The notes below the pieces were generated by a model. That model was not told the DNA's origin, did no database searches, and was given only the letters and a program-made list of their open reading frames with translations. Shown here piece by piece: positions 11,200 through 24,846 of a stretch of DNA of 64,000 nucleotides. Position numbers and translations under genes: made by a program. Each line of letters starts with the position of its first letter. Positions within the stretch are counted from its first letter, which is position 1. Source of the stretch: Warburgia ugandensis (taxonomy: Eukaryota; Streptophyta; Magnoliopsida; Canellales; Canellaceae); contig CP141132.1 in assembly GCA_035236585.1 (NCBI GenBank), positions 22,047,945-22,111,944 of the forward strand, in the 5' to 3' direction.

Positions 11200-12420
11200 T
11201 GTTGCATCAAACAATTCCACTCACCAATAACCACCTATAGTCCACATAAAAAATAGTGAAATTGCATAGGTACCCTTATGAGCTATTTACAGTAATACTT
11301 CTATATTCACATGTGACAATTATATGGAGTCTGTGGACTTATTTTCCTGGAAGCATGTCACATTAGTACACTTAGCACAATGGATCCTGTCCTAAAATAA
11401 ACTTCAATATGCTTTTCATAACTCCTTATGAAAATATTTTATTATAAATTCATACAATAAAAAGCAACTAAGCAAGCCTTTTATCAATCATGACCAACGC
11501 TGTGGGTTTTTCTTAACTTTATTTATTAGATGCTCTCTTACTAAATATCTTTCCCCATAAGAGATTGAGTACCATGTTGAACATTCTATATTCATCATGA
11601 GCTTAGTAATTGTCACAAGACACTTAGAATCAATCATGGATAAACTTCGTCATATAATGTACAAAAGACAAAGACTAAGTTTCATTTGGAAATATAGATT
11701 CATCAAGTCTAAGGTATTTATGGCTATGTTCATCCAGTAACATTTCATTTATAAGTAGTGCCTACTAAGTATTTTGAATTACCAAGGTCATATCATCTAC
11801 ATGAAATGCTTTCACAGAGCTTACTGTATGTTGAAGGTCCCTACCTAAGATGACTTGAGAATTGATAATTCTTATTCAATGGCAACATCACATTTTATAA
11901 GCGTTGCAAACTTAGGTTTCTCATTCTTATTCTCCCTTGAGGACTATTTAATGTTTACAAAGAATTGCACTTCATTTCTCCTTGACCATGACTCTTAATC
12001 ATTAAAAGGGCAGCCCCGGTGCATGAAGCTCCCTCTTATGCGGGGTCCGGGGAAGGGGTGGACCACATGGGCCTATAGTAGGCAGCCTTACCTTGCATTT
12101 TGCAAGAGGTTGTTTCCACGCCTTGAACCCGTGACCTCAAGGTCACACGATGACAACTTTTACCATTCTGCCAAGGCTCCCCTTCATGAAATTCATATTA
12201 TATTGCCCAAGGTTACAGAATTCATCTCATACTCTTCAAGTATGTTATCATTTTATTATTAACTTACATTTTTGGTGTCCTATTTTATATTATTAGCATA
12301 TCATTATCGCATAAACTGAGTTTGTTCACTAAAATAATCAATGGAACATTACTAAATGTCATATAATGGCTATGCACAGCATACGTTTCCTACATTAATA
12401 AATTCAGATATCTAGTTTCC
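11200..12420 (-). mobile_element. LTR-like block of copia copy 1 (3' LTR)
   Basis: Colinear with 27000-27904, which adjoins a copia primer site and contains a TATA box. Shared words include AATTCCACTCACCAATAA, GAGAATTGAT and AATAATCAATGGAA. Divergence is high and the exact LTR ends cannot be set by eye. The block includes an Au SINE that is absent from the other copy. Confidence 0.5.
12004..12185 (-). mobile_element. Au SINE
   Basis: On the minus strand the sequence starts GAAGGGGAGCCTTGGCAGAATGG (pol III box A region, plus coordinates about 12160-12176). It carries a box B-like GGGTTCAAGG (12121-12130) and a body with CCCCGGACCCCGCATAAG, and it ends GGGCTGCCCTTTT. This order and these words are those of the Au SINE family of flowering plants, about 180 bp long. 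The related repeat at 27700-27715 reads straight through the position, so it serves as an empty site. The target duplication is short (CAT/AT) and not decisive. Confidence 0.9.
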
Positions 12421-12989
12421 CAAGCAATTTTCTTCAAAAGCATTCACACAACTTTTCTTAGCAAAATAGGAAGTTTGCCTGTTGGACTAGTTTTTGGGCA
12501 ATTTTTGGCAAGATCTTTTGAGCAAACTCAGTGGATCACCCTATCTCATCCAAGTGACTCCATCTAGTCACATATGACCTCATTATAAGTGCTACAATTA
12601 AGTTGAACTCATTGTCTTTATAAATCTTATCCTCTATCAAGAGAATTGGCATTAGTGGGATACTTAGTGTTATCAAATAAGAGGATTTCAATCTTACCAA
12701 TATTAAACAATTTACTATATCATTTGATAGTTACTCTACTAGTATATAGAAAGAATATCCATCAAAATAATTGTAAATATCGAGATTAAACTTCTCAATA
12801 ATCTTGGAATGTTATATCCTCAATGAAATGTGCTCTACAACTATAGTTTCAACTCTTGCTTACTTCTACAACTAAGGCTTCCTATAATCGGGTTTTCCTT
12901 TTCCTAGGTGTATAATCAAATTGCATGTAATAGATATGTCAACAATGTTGATATAATAGAAAATAGAAGTTTAATCAGTTATATTGATT

Positions 12990-13120
12990 TTCTAGATAAG
13001 ATCGTAATGGATACCTTTCAAAGACATATCCTTTTCCAAAACATTAGGCAAGCTTAACAAATATGCTTCTAATATCCAACATTTTTGTAGTGAAAACACT
13101 TCCTTTGCATTTTGGCTTTT
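12990..13120 (-). pseudogene. Copia gag zinc-knuckle remnant (copy 1)
   Basis: The minus strand of 13060-13100 encodes K-C-F-H-Y followed by a G-Y and H-I-C spacing, resembling the K-C-F-H-C...G-H-W-K-R-N-C knuckle of copia Gag. The matching segment at 21890-21930 keeps K-C-F-H-C. The surrounding frame is decayed. Confidence 0.5.
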
Positions 13121-13871
13121 TTTGCTGTTTTAACCAAATGAGAATACTTATCGTCTTGGGATCACTAAAATGAACTCTTTCATTTCTAAATAATGTTGCA
13201 TAATCCATGTAGCACTAAGTGAAATGGTAGTAGTCATATCACTTCTTAATGTCATCATCTAGTACATATTCATTGAGGCTTATAGGAAGTTCAGATTCAA
13301 CTATCTAGTGTTTGTCTATCACAATTAGACTTTCTATAACAGGATTGGTTGATATTATTCTTTTACAATAGTTTTAAATCCATTGTTTGTCATCTGTGTG
13401 CATGAAACAAAGCATAAATAAATAATTTGAAATGCTTTATAAACACGAATGGTAATCTATATTTCCTCTATATCATGGGCTTTCAATGTAATGATATCAT
13501 CCACTTTAAATCAATCTCTCAACTAATTTATTAGAGTGAACATTGAGAATCTCACCATTTGTCACAAACATTGTCTATTATGGTATGTGACCATTTGTAA
13601 TACACAGGTAACTTCTGTAGTAACATTTGACTATACATGCTTGCGATGAGGCAGATTACATCTATCAATCATCATCATGATACTCGTTTAACAATCTCTA
13701 ACAAGTCTAGCTAATGTTGTGGCATGTTATCATGTCCAATACACCAAACCTAAATGTGACTCATTGTCAATTTGAAAATCTATCCAATAATATAATTGAA
13801 GTGTCATGTGGTAGGGCATAAAATAAAATCTTCATATTTAAGACTTATATTGTATGAAGAGAGATAATAAT

Positions 13872-16800
13872 TGTCAAACTACCTCTAAAATTTCCTAAAT
13901 TTATATTGCTTTGTAAGCAATTTTGATAGGACCCACAACTTGGACCCATTTCACTCAAGTTCCATAGATAAAGACTTGAATTTGACCTTTGAAGGATTTC
14001 ATGAAGTTCACAACCCTTAAATCGTTTCACAATCAAAAGATGAAAATGAGTTTTTAGTGAGACTAGGACATAGTGGAAATTTCTACTTTTCAATTTAAGT
14101 GGGGACGAGAAGAATGGTCAACTGGGGATATTAGAGGGAGCCTTAACAGGATACCCCTTTCAAGAAAAAATAACTCTCTCTAAAAAAAAAAGAAGCAGCC
14201 CTAAAGAGACTCCATCTATTGCTTTTTCTTCTTCCTCTATCCTCTCTCCCATTTCTTAACTCCCGCTCTCACAAATCTTGACCATACTCAAAACCCACCT
14301 CAAAATCTTAGAGGAGTAAGGAAGAAGAAGATCGGAATGTTAACTTGAAGAAAGGAGATTAGGAAAAGCTTGAATAAGTAGATTAAAGACAAAATTTGAG
14401 GATTCTTTAACTTATAGTATTTGGATCTTCTAAAAAATGGCTATTTGGGTATTTTCTATAATATAAAAGTTACATTTTTATGATATGATTTTGCTTGGAA
14501 ATCAAGTGGTTTGGATAGTTAATGGCAAGGATGGTTGGAATTGCATGTTTAGATAGCTCTCTTGCTTGTTTTTCCTCCATTTGAGTTTTTTTTTTTCCAT
14601 TGATTATGAAGATTAAGTCATAGCATAATGGATTCCTTGATGCTAGAGTTAGTGGGTGTCATTAAATTATTTGGATAACTATGGGCGGTTTTTGCACAAA
14701 GATATTGCCCCTTCTAGGTCCGATATTTGGCCCTTTTGAAAATTTGATTTTAATTGTTGAATATCCCAATGAGAGGTTGGCCTTGGGATGTATTTTAGTT
14801 CGTTGTGAATGGATTAGGTAGTCTCTGAAAGTTAGCTCTTGAAATGTTGGTTTTATGTGCAAAAATTAGAACGTGGATGGCTTGATTTATGCTTGATTGC
14901 ATATTCTTTTCATTGATTACTTCATTTTCAAATGAAGTATCATTTATACCCGATTTTTGGGCTTCAAAGGAAATCCTTGAGATCCGGCCTGGTGGACCCT
15001 TTGTTGCCCTCCTTGAGTTCGCTTTTGGGCTCTTATTGCCCTCACTAAGCTTGGTTTTTAGATTTAATGGAACTGTTACTATATGTTTTGTAGCTTGGAA
15101 ATATAACTCTCTAGATGCTCATGTTCTAAATGAATACACCTACTCATTCTTTTTTTGTTTTTATGCCTACTTCCATGTTGTCGGTTGTGGGCTTAGGTTA
15201 AAGGTCCTTGTGATTGGGTCATTTTTGTTTTGAACAATAACCATTTCTTAAATTTTGACCATGTCCAAATGAGATCCAAGCATGCTTGATTGCGGCATGT
15301 GTTACTGCCTTTTTTGAGTTCAATGATTGGCCTGAAGGATATAATCTGCATTTTAGCATCCTTCGAATTCAAGATTACCACGGATATTTGTTGGGGTTTG
15401 GACTTTTTGTGCTTGACCTCAGACCTTAATGCCCCTCTTTTATATTCGAGTTTAGGTTTCAATGGATCCCTGAGATGTTGACTTTTCTCTATTAAAGAAA
15501 ATGTGCGTATTTTTTAACAGTTTGGGTGATTTCAGGTTGCATGAAAAACTGGATAGTTGTTGAGACTTGTCTAAGTGTAAATCCATGATTAGGATGTGCG
15601 TGCATAACTTTATTCAGTCTTGATGTGGTTTGATAGCCTTTCCATGATTTTGTCGTACTTGAATAGCTTTATTCATAAATTTGTCGTAGTTGGATAACCT
15701 TAGTCATGATCGTATTGTAGTTGGATATCCTTACTCATGAACTCGTTGAAGTTGAATAAACTTATCCATAAACATGGTAAGAATTTATGTTATATCGTGT
15801 GAGAAATACTTATTGACATTGAAATGATCCTGATATGTTTCTTATTTCTAAGCATTGACTTAGTCAAGGCTTTAGTGCATTATGTAATATATTTTGCAGA
15901 TATGCCATGGATAATATGAGTAATGATTATTCAAATTGTATGGGGCTCCTAAGAGTGTAGAGCCTAGCGAGTGAGTGGATTGAGGCCAGATGTGGCCTAA
16001 TGATTATTCTTATTGCGTGGGGCTCTGGGAGTGTTGAGCCCAGGGAACGATTGGTTTAAGGCTAGATGTGACCCAATGATTATTCAGACAATGAGGGGTT
16101 GAGGGTGTAGAACTCAACGAGCAATTATACTAAAGCCCAGAAATGGTCAGATTATTTTAGATTGTGTGAGGCTCATGGGAGTGGCGAACCCAGAAAACGA
16201 TATTATGGACACGTTGCAGAGGCAGTGTGATGGGATGTGTTGTCACAGGGAGTTGGTTTTGATGTAGATGATCGTGATGGTATTTGCATTATGGAGATCA
16301 TCATGTTGCATTACATTGAGACATAAGCATAATGCATTGTCCTAAACACTCTGTGACTGTTCATTTTGATGAAACAATACTACGCTCCTTGTGATGATAT
16401 TGAAATATGGCTCGTGATAATGTAGACTTTAAAGTAGTTGTGATGTCGAAAGGTAATGTGTACTGTTTGTATCCTTGAATAGCTTTTCTTCAAATGAACT
16501 ATCTTGTACTTGCCTTGTTTTTGTGATTTACCTTTTCTTAGTTGTTTTAGATGTTCTATACCTACTTTTCATGGGGCTCTCATTGGGATTTTCCTCAAAA
16601 AGCTCACATCTCTTCATCAGGATAGATCGAGTATTGAGGCTCTACCTGAGTTTAACACCCTTTCCTTGTATTTCAATGAGCATGACAAGACAAGGGGATT
16701 GGGGATTTCATTTGTCTATATTAGGATTCATTTGTGAATGCGTATTTAAACATTGATAACTTAAGTTTTTTTTTAATTCCCTTCATGAGTTCGAATGGTT

Positions 16801-16988
16801 ATCTTTGTTATCAAACAGAGGCATGTGTTGATTGAGAATAACTTTTCCTGAATTTGTTTTTTGTGAGAATAACTTTTCTTGAATTTGTTTTTTGTGATGT
16901 ATGATTGAATGGGAAGGGTGTATGTCATATAAATGACCTATGATGGATCATACTTGGTTAAGCCCCTAGCTAGGGATGGACTGTTACA
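13872..16988 (+). mobile_element. Solo LTR, probably Ty3/gypsy, 3.1 kb, with ATAAT target duplication
   Basis: The interval starts TGTCAAACTACC and ends GGACTGTTACA, fitting TG...CA. The five bases before it (13867-13871) and after it (16989-16993) are both ATAAT. Removing it restores continuity of the copia sequence seen in the second copy near 22450. The long LTR, the TGTCA/TGTTACA-type ends and the internal repeats at 15.9-16.2 kb suggest a Tekay/Del-like chromovirus. The family is inference. The strand is assumed from the start motif. Open frames inside are chance. Confidence 0.75.
15923..16215 (+). repeat. Four tandem repeats of 71-78 bp inside the solo LTR
   Basis: Units start at 15923, 16000, 16078 and 16149 with TGATTATTC-like words. 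Each continues with GGGGCTC...GAGTGT(A/T)GAGCC and a GGCCAGATGTGG-like word. Repeats of this type occur in long LTRs of some plant gypsy elements. Confidence 0.75.
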
Positions 16989-18600
16989 ATAATAACAAGC
17001 AATCATTCTATTAAGAGTAATTCACACCTTGTGTATGCATCTAGTGAATCATCCTAGTTACAAAGTTTTAAGATGATGATTATGGATCAATATGGTTTAT
17101 CAAACACAATATATAAACTCTTTATATGATTTTTTCATATAAAGTATCTAAACTATTTCTACTTCTAAAAATAACATAAAAATTACATCCCTTCAAATAA
17201 TAGAAACTTGTTAAACTAGTTGTCACAAGCAACCATTTAAGAGGAATATATCAGTTTAAGATAGGAGTGAGATATATAGAAAAAGGGAGGAAAATATATT
17301 GACATTCATATTTTCATTTTTTACCACTCATCATTTCAAATATGAATCTCATTCATTCATAATCATTCACTATTTTAGATTCACAATAAATCATATGTAA
17401 CATGTTTACCCTAAACATGCACAACTTTTCTCAATTCAAGTCAGATTAAAATTATTCAAAACATATTTGTGGGAATTGAATGAGAAATCCAATCATTTAA
17501 TCAATTATATAAATGATTAGACTCTACAATTTAGATTTCCATGAAATAGTACCATTATTAGAAATTTCATAAATTATGTTTTCACTTGAAATTCCAATCT
17601 ATATCCTACTAAGTTATCACATAACTTTATGATAACTTATTGGATTTGTTAGAATGTCCCAAAACCTTTCTAAACATAAAAACACAACAAATAGTTTAAG
17701 AACAACTCACCTACAATTCATATTTCGAAACTCTTCTGAGATCCCCTAAATAGTAACATACGTATATTGTCCAAATTCTCAAAAATTAACATATGATTAA
17801 GAACCAAGTTAAAATTAATTGATAAAAAAGTATACATTATCAATATGCGTAGGACTTTTAATCAAAAGTTTTTATCTTATGCCAATTTCCATTGTCAAAC
17901 AAGAAAGTACATGGAGGACATATCACTAAAAGAGAATTAAATTAATTCCAAGATCAAATATAATCATGAATCAATAATATACAATCACATTATATCAATT
18001 ATTGATCATAAAAATAATATTTATGTAAAATTCATATACGTGCATATGAATCTCATTTAGTAACAAGTGTTTATGAATTTAACTAAAACTTTCTAGTAAT
18101 CCAAGTAAATTAGATTTATATTTACATAAATATGGATTCTAGTCAAAACCCGTAGATTTACACGCAAAAATTTCAAGTGTAATATGTAGAAAATAAAATT
18201 TTCATTTTCTACTCCTAGAAACTAGGTTCTGATTTTCATAGAAAATACAAATCATAAACTCATGAAAATTAAAATGATAAAGTAAACTACATAAAAAAAC
18301 AAAACATATAATTTAAAATTTTGATTTCATAATAAAATCTAACACTAGAAAAGCCTAATTCCATAAATATTATTCTAAATTTAGGAAAAAACCCAAGCAA
18401 TTTCAGAATCAATTGGGATCTAATTCATTGAAATTCATCTTGAAAAGTTCTATCATATGGTAAAATTTCAAAAAAAATTCTAAGTATAACTCATAGGTTA
18501 GTGAAAGCAAGCTCCATGGTTGTAGACACTTTCTAATTTTGGGAACCCTATTATACAAATTGGAAATCATTCAATGAAATCTTCTTAATAATTACAGTTT
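16989..18600 (-). mobile_element. 5' internal part of copia copy 1
   Basis: Colinear with 22470-23190 and 25650-26350. Matched words include AAACTCTTTATATGATT, AAGCAACCA, TTATTGATCATAA, ATTCTAAGTATAACTCA and TTGGGAACCCTAT. No open frame exceeds chance. By position relative to the primer site of copy 2, this is the leader and the region upstream of gag. Confidence 0.55.
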
Positions 18601-19959
18601 CTTAGGTGTCAGTGGCATATATATAAAGTCCAACCATATTTGAGATATTTGCAATGTCCACTATATTTATGTGTATGTTTCAACCAAGGGTTACACTCCT
18701 ATCACTCTTTAGTTCTAATGCTATAATTAGAATAAACCAAGTATTTCAAGTTCTTTTCAAATCTATAGTTAGTCCAAAGTAAATGACATCTTTCTAACTA
18801 TTTCTACATCATCTAAGTGTAGCTATGTAAGTTCCAGTTAAAAGGTGTAGTCTTCACTCTTTTGTTTAGGTGTTACAACTAGGGCAATACTAGCATTTTC
18901 AATTCAAATTTAGTCATTCCATTTCTAATGCATTTAAAGTGAAAATATGTCATGAGATAACCACTAAGATTTTCACATGCTTTCATAATTTTAGTAATCA
19001 AAGACAGTATTCAAATAAATTGATTATCTAAATTAACTCATTTATTTTAACACATGGCAATTATTAGACTTTCCATGATAGCGATCTTAATCCACCTACC
19101 TCTTATCAAGTGCTTTAGATTCGCTAATGCGAATAACTATCCAGTTCTTGTATACACTAATCGCTAAATCACACATCTATAACAACATAATTACACATTT
19201 ATATCTACAATCTATGTTTTCTTTTAATTTTTTAGGTTTAGAATTTATCCTAGGTTAGTCTTTGGCACTAGTCGATGTAAGGCAATCTGATGATCAATGG
19301 TTGTTGGATTACCAAATTGGCATTGTTGACTATTGATTTGCAGTCCATGTCTCCTTTTTATACATCTAAAATTACTAACCTACAAGATTACAAGATAATC
19401 TCGCAGATTAGAAGCCTTAAACTCTTGATCCATTACTAATCCAATCTTGGACGATCAAATGATGGTCATCCATGTTTAGATTTTACGTTTTCAGTCGATC
19501 TAGCTATTGGATCATGTTTCATAGCATGAAAACAATAACTTCAAGGTCCAGTGTCTATACATTGAATAGTAATCTCACAGTTCACAATTGCCAAATACTC
19601 AATTACTTAGTTAACTGTCAGATCTAGGTTTCAGTGACTATAAGACACTAGATCTATCATATAATAGTTAGATCTTCTCTGATCAATGAAAGGGAAGATG
19701 GGTCTTGTTCTTCACGTTGCAAGGATTGTGATGGCTATCTTTGATCTACAAGAACGTTCCTGGATTGGTTAGTAAAAGGGGTCAATGTCTAAGTCTAAAG
19801 GGTAATGCAAGTAGTGGGGCCCACCCATGCCAACTTAGCAGAGAGAGGGAGAGAGTGAGTTGGACATGGCGAGAGAAGCTAGTGAGTTGAGTGGTCATCA
19901 TGTATTAGCCTACTTAGCCTGGCACATTAGTTTCATCGCTTTGCACACACATGGCCTAT

Positions 19960-20075
<116 letters not shown>

Positions 20076-20312
20076 TCTGGCAATGGCCCTAACTGTTGGC
20101 TTGGTTGCTACTTGGGACTGTAACCTAGAAAACGGGAAGAATAGTAAGGGGTTTTATCGTGTGGGACATGTTTGCGATGCTTGTGTGGTGCCATGCTAAG
20201 GAGGAAGATGGGAGACAGAAGAAGGTGGAAAGAAGGGAGTGGGTGTTAGCAGTGGCCGATACCTGCCTAGGACTGCCTGGCTCGGTCCCTACCTGAAACC
20301 AGACCCGGGAAG

Positions 20313-20416
<104 letters not shown>

Positions 20417-20879
20417 GAGAAGGGTAAGGAGATGTTGGCGTTGGCTCCCTTGTTGCTGTAGGTGAAGAAAAGATCAAAGGGAATTTGAAGTGGATCTTAA
20501 TGTTGATTGGATGTTTGTGTAAAGCCAGTTGCTGAGGAGAATGGTGAACATGCCAGTGAAAAGATCTAGACGAAGTGGGGCTTGGGTCACTTAGAGGATA
20601 GATGGGAGAGGGTTTTTGGCGATTGGCTGTCCATGTCAACAAAAGCCCGAATAGAGTAATGGCTCAGGGTTATCGGGAAGGAGAAGATGGAAAGCGGGGT
20701 TGCCGAATTTTCTCCCTTCCTCAAGCACCCTACCTTTTATCTGTTTTTTGGGTCACTATTTGACATGAGGAATAGCCGAACGATGTGTGGCAGATTGACC
20801 AATTGCATGTCTAGCCCATCTCCATGCCTTGTAGGTCAATCTACCATGTCACATTAATGTTCAAGTTGTGGGGGTGTCA

Positions 20880-21400
20880 TTATCAATTTTGACTGTCGTT
20901 AAAATAGTAAAATTTTGGAAAATTTCCACCCCTGATCTTTATTTCACTCAAAATTAGTGTCATTGGAATCACCTCAACCCATGCATTCCAAATATTGAGG
21001 TTTTGAGGGTCAACTAAGTGTTTTTCAAAACGTCAATTGCGCACAACTAAAAAATAGGGGACTCTTTACTTAGCTAGGAAAATATTTTTACAATCACATG
21101 GATAGTCCATCTATCCATCCTTTACTTAGCATCTATTCTTAGATGATGCACTATACGTAAGCTTTACTCTAGCTTATTTTTCTCACACTCTCATTCAATT
21201 TTTAATAAATTTAATTCACGATAACGAACAAAGGGTATAAGAGAAAAAAATCACCCTATTTTTATCCATTGTAATTGGATATTTACATATATTGCAACTA
21301 GGATAATAGATGCATCAACTTCATCAAGGATGATAAAGGGTCCCATGTATACTAAAATACACTAAGTTCAACAAATCTATAGCTCACAGTCATTTCCTCT
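20880..21400. other. Unassigned stretch between putative LTR and copia copy 2
   Basis: AT-rich sequence without open frames or repeats that I can match inside the window. Confidence 0.4.
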
Positions 21401-22704
21401 AAGGACCACCCTAACCATTCTTCCTTATTGATAGAACTCATTTGTTTGGTAAATATTTCTCCTAATGAGCAAGCTAAGTGGACCATGCTATAGCTTTCAA
21501 ATGACTCTATTCATTTAGATATGGTCTAATTATAAGTTTCACAATTAAGTTGAATTTAGTACATTCTTATATCCTATTCTATTCTAAGGGAATTGATATT
21601 AGTAGGATACTATGTTATAAATTAAGAGGATTTTAAACATACCAACCAGGAAATAATTTTCTATATCATTTGATGACTACTTTAGTATCATATAGAATGA
21701 GTGTCTATCGAAGTGATTGCATATACTAAGACTAAATTTTTTTATTCAACAAAGTTGACATATTAGGAAATGAAAGTTTAATCAATCTATTAGTTTTCTA
21801 GATAAGATTATCATGTAATCCTTTCAAGGAATATCCTTTTTAAAGACATTTAGTAAATTTAGTAAATGTAGTAATTACACTTTCACTGTTCAATCTTCTT
21901 GCAATGGAAACATTTTCCTTGCCTTTTGGTCATATGAGAACTTTTCTCATTATATGAACCCTTCCTATTGATCCTCTTTATTTGTTGTCTTGGGATCACT
22001 AGAAGAACAACATTGCCAGATTTATGTAGCACTAAGTTAAGTTGTCATCACGCTAGCTCTTGATGATATAGCATATACTTATTGAGACTTCCAAGAAGTT
22101 CAAATTCAAATAAACAATTCCTATTTGCTAGGACTAGGACTTCCTAACCTCTTTCATAACATTCTCCAAATCTATGATGGTTATTGTCCATTTTAAATAA
22201 TCCCCTTAGCTGATTCATGAAAATGACCATTAAAAATCTTACCCTCATTGATGGCTTTTTGGTGTGGCATTTGATTATGTTTCATACATAAAAATACAAT
22301 TTCATTTGGTTAATTGTAACCCTTTGTCAATTTAAAAGTCTATCTAATAATATAATTAAAATATGTTATGTAGGTTCCCCTTTGAAATCACATTACCTAA
22401 TGGAATTTCAATTAAAAGGCCATAAGATGAAAAACTCTATCTCATGGTTTTTTTTTCTTCCTTATCTTACTTAATACGTATTATCCTTAAAAGGGGTAGT
22501 TTATCAATTTAAACATAGAACAATCACGCATACACATGTATCTAGTGACTTAGGCATTCACAATGAAGTACAAGTGATGATTATGGAACATTAAGATTTA
22601 TCAAATGAATCATACAAACTCTTTATATGATTCTTTCATATATCTTCTAAGATTATCAAGAAATTTTTATTAAAGCATTTGAATTAAATCTTTAACTCTA
22701 AATA

Positions 22705-22752
22705 TTTTAATAATAATAATAATTATTATTATTATTATTATTTTATTTTTTT
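22705..22752. repeat. (AAT/ATT)n and T-rich microsatellite
   Basis: AATAATAATAATTATTATT-type trinucleotides run into a T-rich tract. The array is a short self-complementary AT repeat inside the copia leader. Confidence 0.85.
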
Positions 22753-23279
22753 TATGCAGGATCACTTCAACTCCCATTGGGTCTCCATTTATGATCATAG
22801 TGTTCTCTTTCTTGATTTATTAATCTATCTAAACTATTCATATTGTAAAAGAAAAGAAAAATTATATCGTTTTCAATTGTTATAAACTTGAGAAATTGAT
22901 TTTCATAAGCAACCACTCAAGTGGAATGAACCAATTAAAGGTATATGTACACACATATAAAGGGAGAGAAAGAAAAGGGTGACATAGATGAAAATTAAAA
23001 TATAATTATAATCATCTAATACCATCACATGAATCTCATTAATCACAAGTGAAAATCACATTCATCACAAATGTATCTCATCCACCACACATTCCACAAA
23101 GGTCGATAGACATCCATCCTACTTATATGCATGTACTAAAATATCATAACTTTCTCAATTTAAATCAGATTGAGACGATTAAAATACCCACTTAAGTAGA
23201 TGTAGACTGGTATGTAGGAAAAGAAAAGGAAGGATATAATAGGATACATAGAGAGTATGGTATCTAAGAACAAAATGAT

Positions 23280-23585
23280 ATGGGGGAAGCTATACTTGAT
23301 TTTGCTTTAGCATGTAACTTGGCCCTTGCAAACACATTCTTTAAGAAGAAGGATGAACATTTAATAACTTTTAAAAGTGGACTCCATAAAAGCCAAATAG
23401 ACTTTTTGTTACTTAAGAATATCGAAAGATCAATTTGTAAGGATTTTAAGGTGATACCCGGTGAGAGTCTAACCTTACAACATAGGTTAAGGGTTGTGGA
23501 TATCTACATTAAAAGATGGAAGAAAGGAAATGAATTTAATAGGTATCCAAAAACTAAGTGGTGGAACTTAAAGGGGAGAAAATAA
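23280..23585 (+). pseudogene. RTE LINE endonuclease C-terminus and linker
   Basis: A 101-residue open frame reads MGEAILDFALACNLALAN, then a T-F-K-S-G...S-Q-I-D-F-L-L motif, then V-I-P-G-E-S-L-T. These are in order for the C-terminal part of an RTE endonuclease and the linker after it. The frame is closed by later mutations. Confidence 0.85.
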
Positions 23586-24031
23586 CTTCACTCACAAATA
23601 AGTTAATGGTGGAAGGAAACTGGAACAATGAAATAGAAGTAAACACCATGTAGATTAATATGGCCAAGTTCGTTAAGAAAGTAGCAAAAAAGTTTCCTAA
23701 GAGTATCTAAAGGTAAAAGGCAGTAAAGAAAACTTGGTGGTGGAGTGAAACAGTGCAAAAAGTTACTAAAGAAAAATGAGTGTGTTTTAAAGTATGAAAA
23801 AAGACTAAAAATAATAATAATTATGAATAGTATAAGAATGCAAAAAGGTTGCTAAGAAAATAGTAAGTGAGGCTAAAGTTCAAGCATATGATGATCTCTA
23901 TAATAGACTAGCATCAAGAGAAAATGAGAAAGATGTGTTTAAACTTGCAAAAATAAGATAATAGAAGGATAATGACTTAGACCACATTAAATGCATTAGA
24001 AGTGATGATCAAAGAGTATTAGTTAAAGAAG

Positions 24032-24846
24032 ATGAGATCAAACAAAGGTGAGAAAGTTACTTTCAAAAAATTATTAAATAATAATTGCCCTAAGAATATA
24101 GGGATTGAAAGTTCTGTAAGCCTAAATAACATTGGATATTATAGATACAACTGTAAGGTTAGAATATTTGAAGTCAAAGAGGCTTTGAAAAAGATGAAAT
24201 TAGAGAAGGCCCTAGGGTTCGATAATGTACCAATAGAGGTTTGAAAGCATATGAAAAATATTGGAGTAGTTTAGTTGACCAAGTTATTTAATAAGATTAT
24301 AAAATCAAAGAAAATGTTGATAAATGGAGGAAGAGATCTATTGTACCAATTTATAAGAATAAAGGAGACATACAGAGTTGCACTAATTATTGGGGAATCA
24401 AACTTATGAGCCACATGATGAATCTATTTGAAAGAGTGATTGAGAAGAGGTTACAACATGAGACAAGTGTATTGAATAACCAATTTGGTTCATGCTTAGG
24501 AGGTCTATCATGGAAGTTATTGTCTTACTAAGACAATTGATAGAGAAATATAGGGAGAGGAGGAAGGACCTCTATATGGTCTTTATTGACTTAGAGAAAA
24601 GCTTATGATAGGGTCCTTAGAGAGTTAATATAGAGGGTGTTGGGTAAGAAAGGGGTTTCACGAGGGTATATAGATATAATTAAATATATGTATGAGGGAG
24701 CAGTAACAAATGTTAAGACTACTAGCGAAGAGAATAATGATTTTCCTATCATTGTAGGATTGCACCAAGGATTGGCATTGAGCCCATACCTTTTCATGTT
24801 GGTTATGAATGAGTTAACAAAACATTTGCATGAGTATATTTCATGA
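24032..24846 (+). pseudogene. RTE LINE reverse transcriptase region
   Basis: Fragments include an A-L-K-K-M-K-L-E-K-A-L-G-F-D-N-V-P-I-E-V segment (normally K-A-x-G-P-D-x-I-P-x-E) at 24175-24240 and VTNVKTTSEENNDFPIIVGL (about 24705-24764). The palm motif near 24855 reads F-T-D-E instead of F-A-D-D. Stops and frameshifts divide the domain. The antisense frame at 24603-25076 is a shadow. Confidence 0.8.

Larger units (their letters stand above)
10990..18600 (-). mobile_element. Decayed Ty1/copia element, copy 1 (nested host of other insertions)
   Basis: Three blocks of this interval recur elsewhere in the same orientation. 11.2-12.4 kb matches the LTR-like block at 27.0-27.9 kb. 12.4-13.87 kb matches 21.4-22.45 kb. 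16.99-18.6 kb matches 22.47-23.19 plus 25.65-26.35 kb. The second copy has a copia primer site, which sets family and strand. A gag zinc-knuckle remnant lies near 13070-13110. The element is heavily decayed, with no long open frame. It was interrupted by a SINE (12004-12185) and by a gypsy solo LTR (13872-16988). The outer limits are approximate. Confidence 0.6.

Noticed and set aside
15923-16215. Regular repeats that could suggest a CRISPR-like array
   Set aside because: Repeats are 71-78 bp, directly adjacent, diverged, without unique spacers, and lie inside a plant LTR.
16475-16756. 93-residue frame on the plus strand with hydrophobic stretches
   Set aside because: It lies inside the solo LTR. 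Hydrophobicity follows from T-rich codons, and two overlapping frames are equally open.
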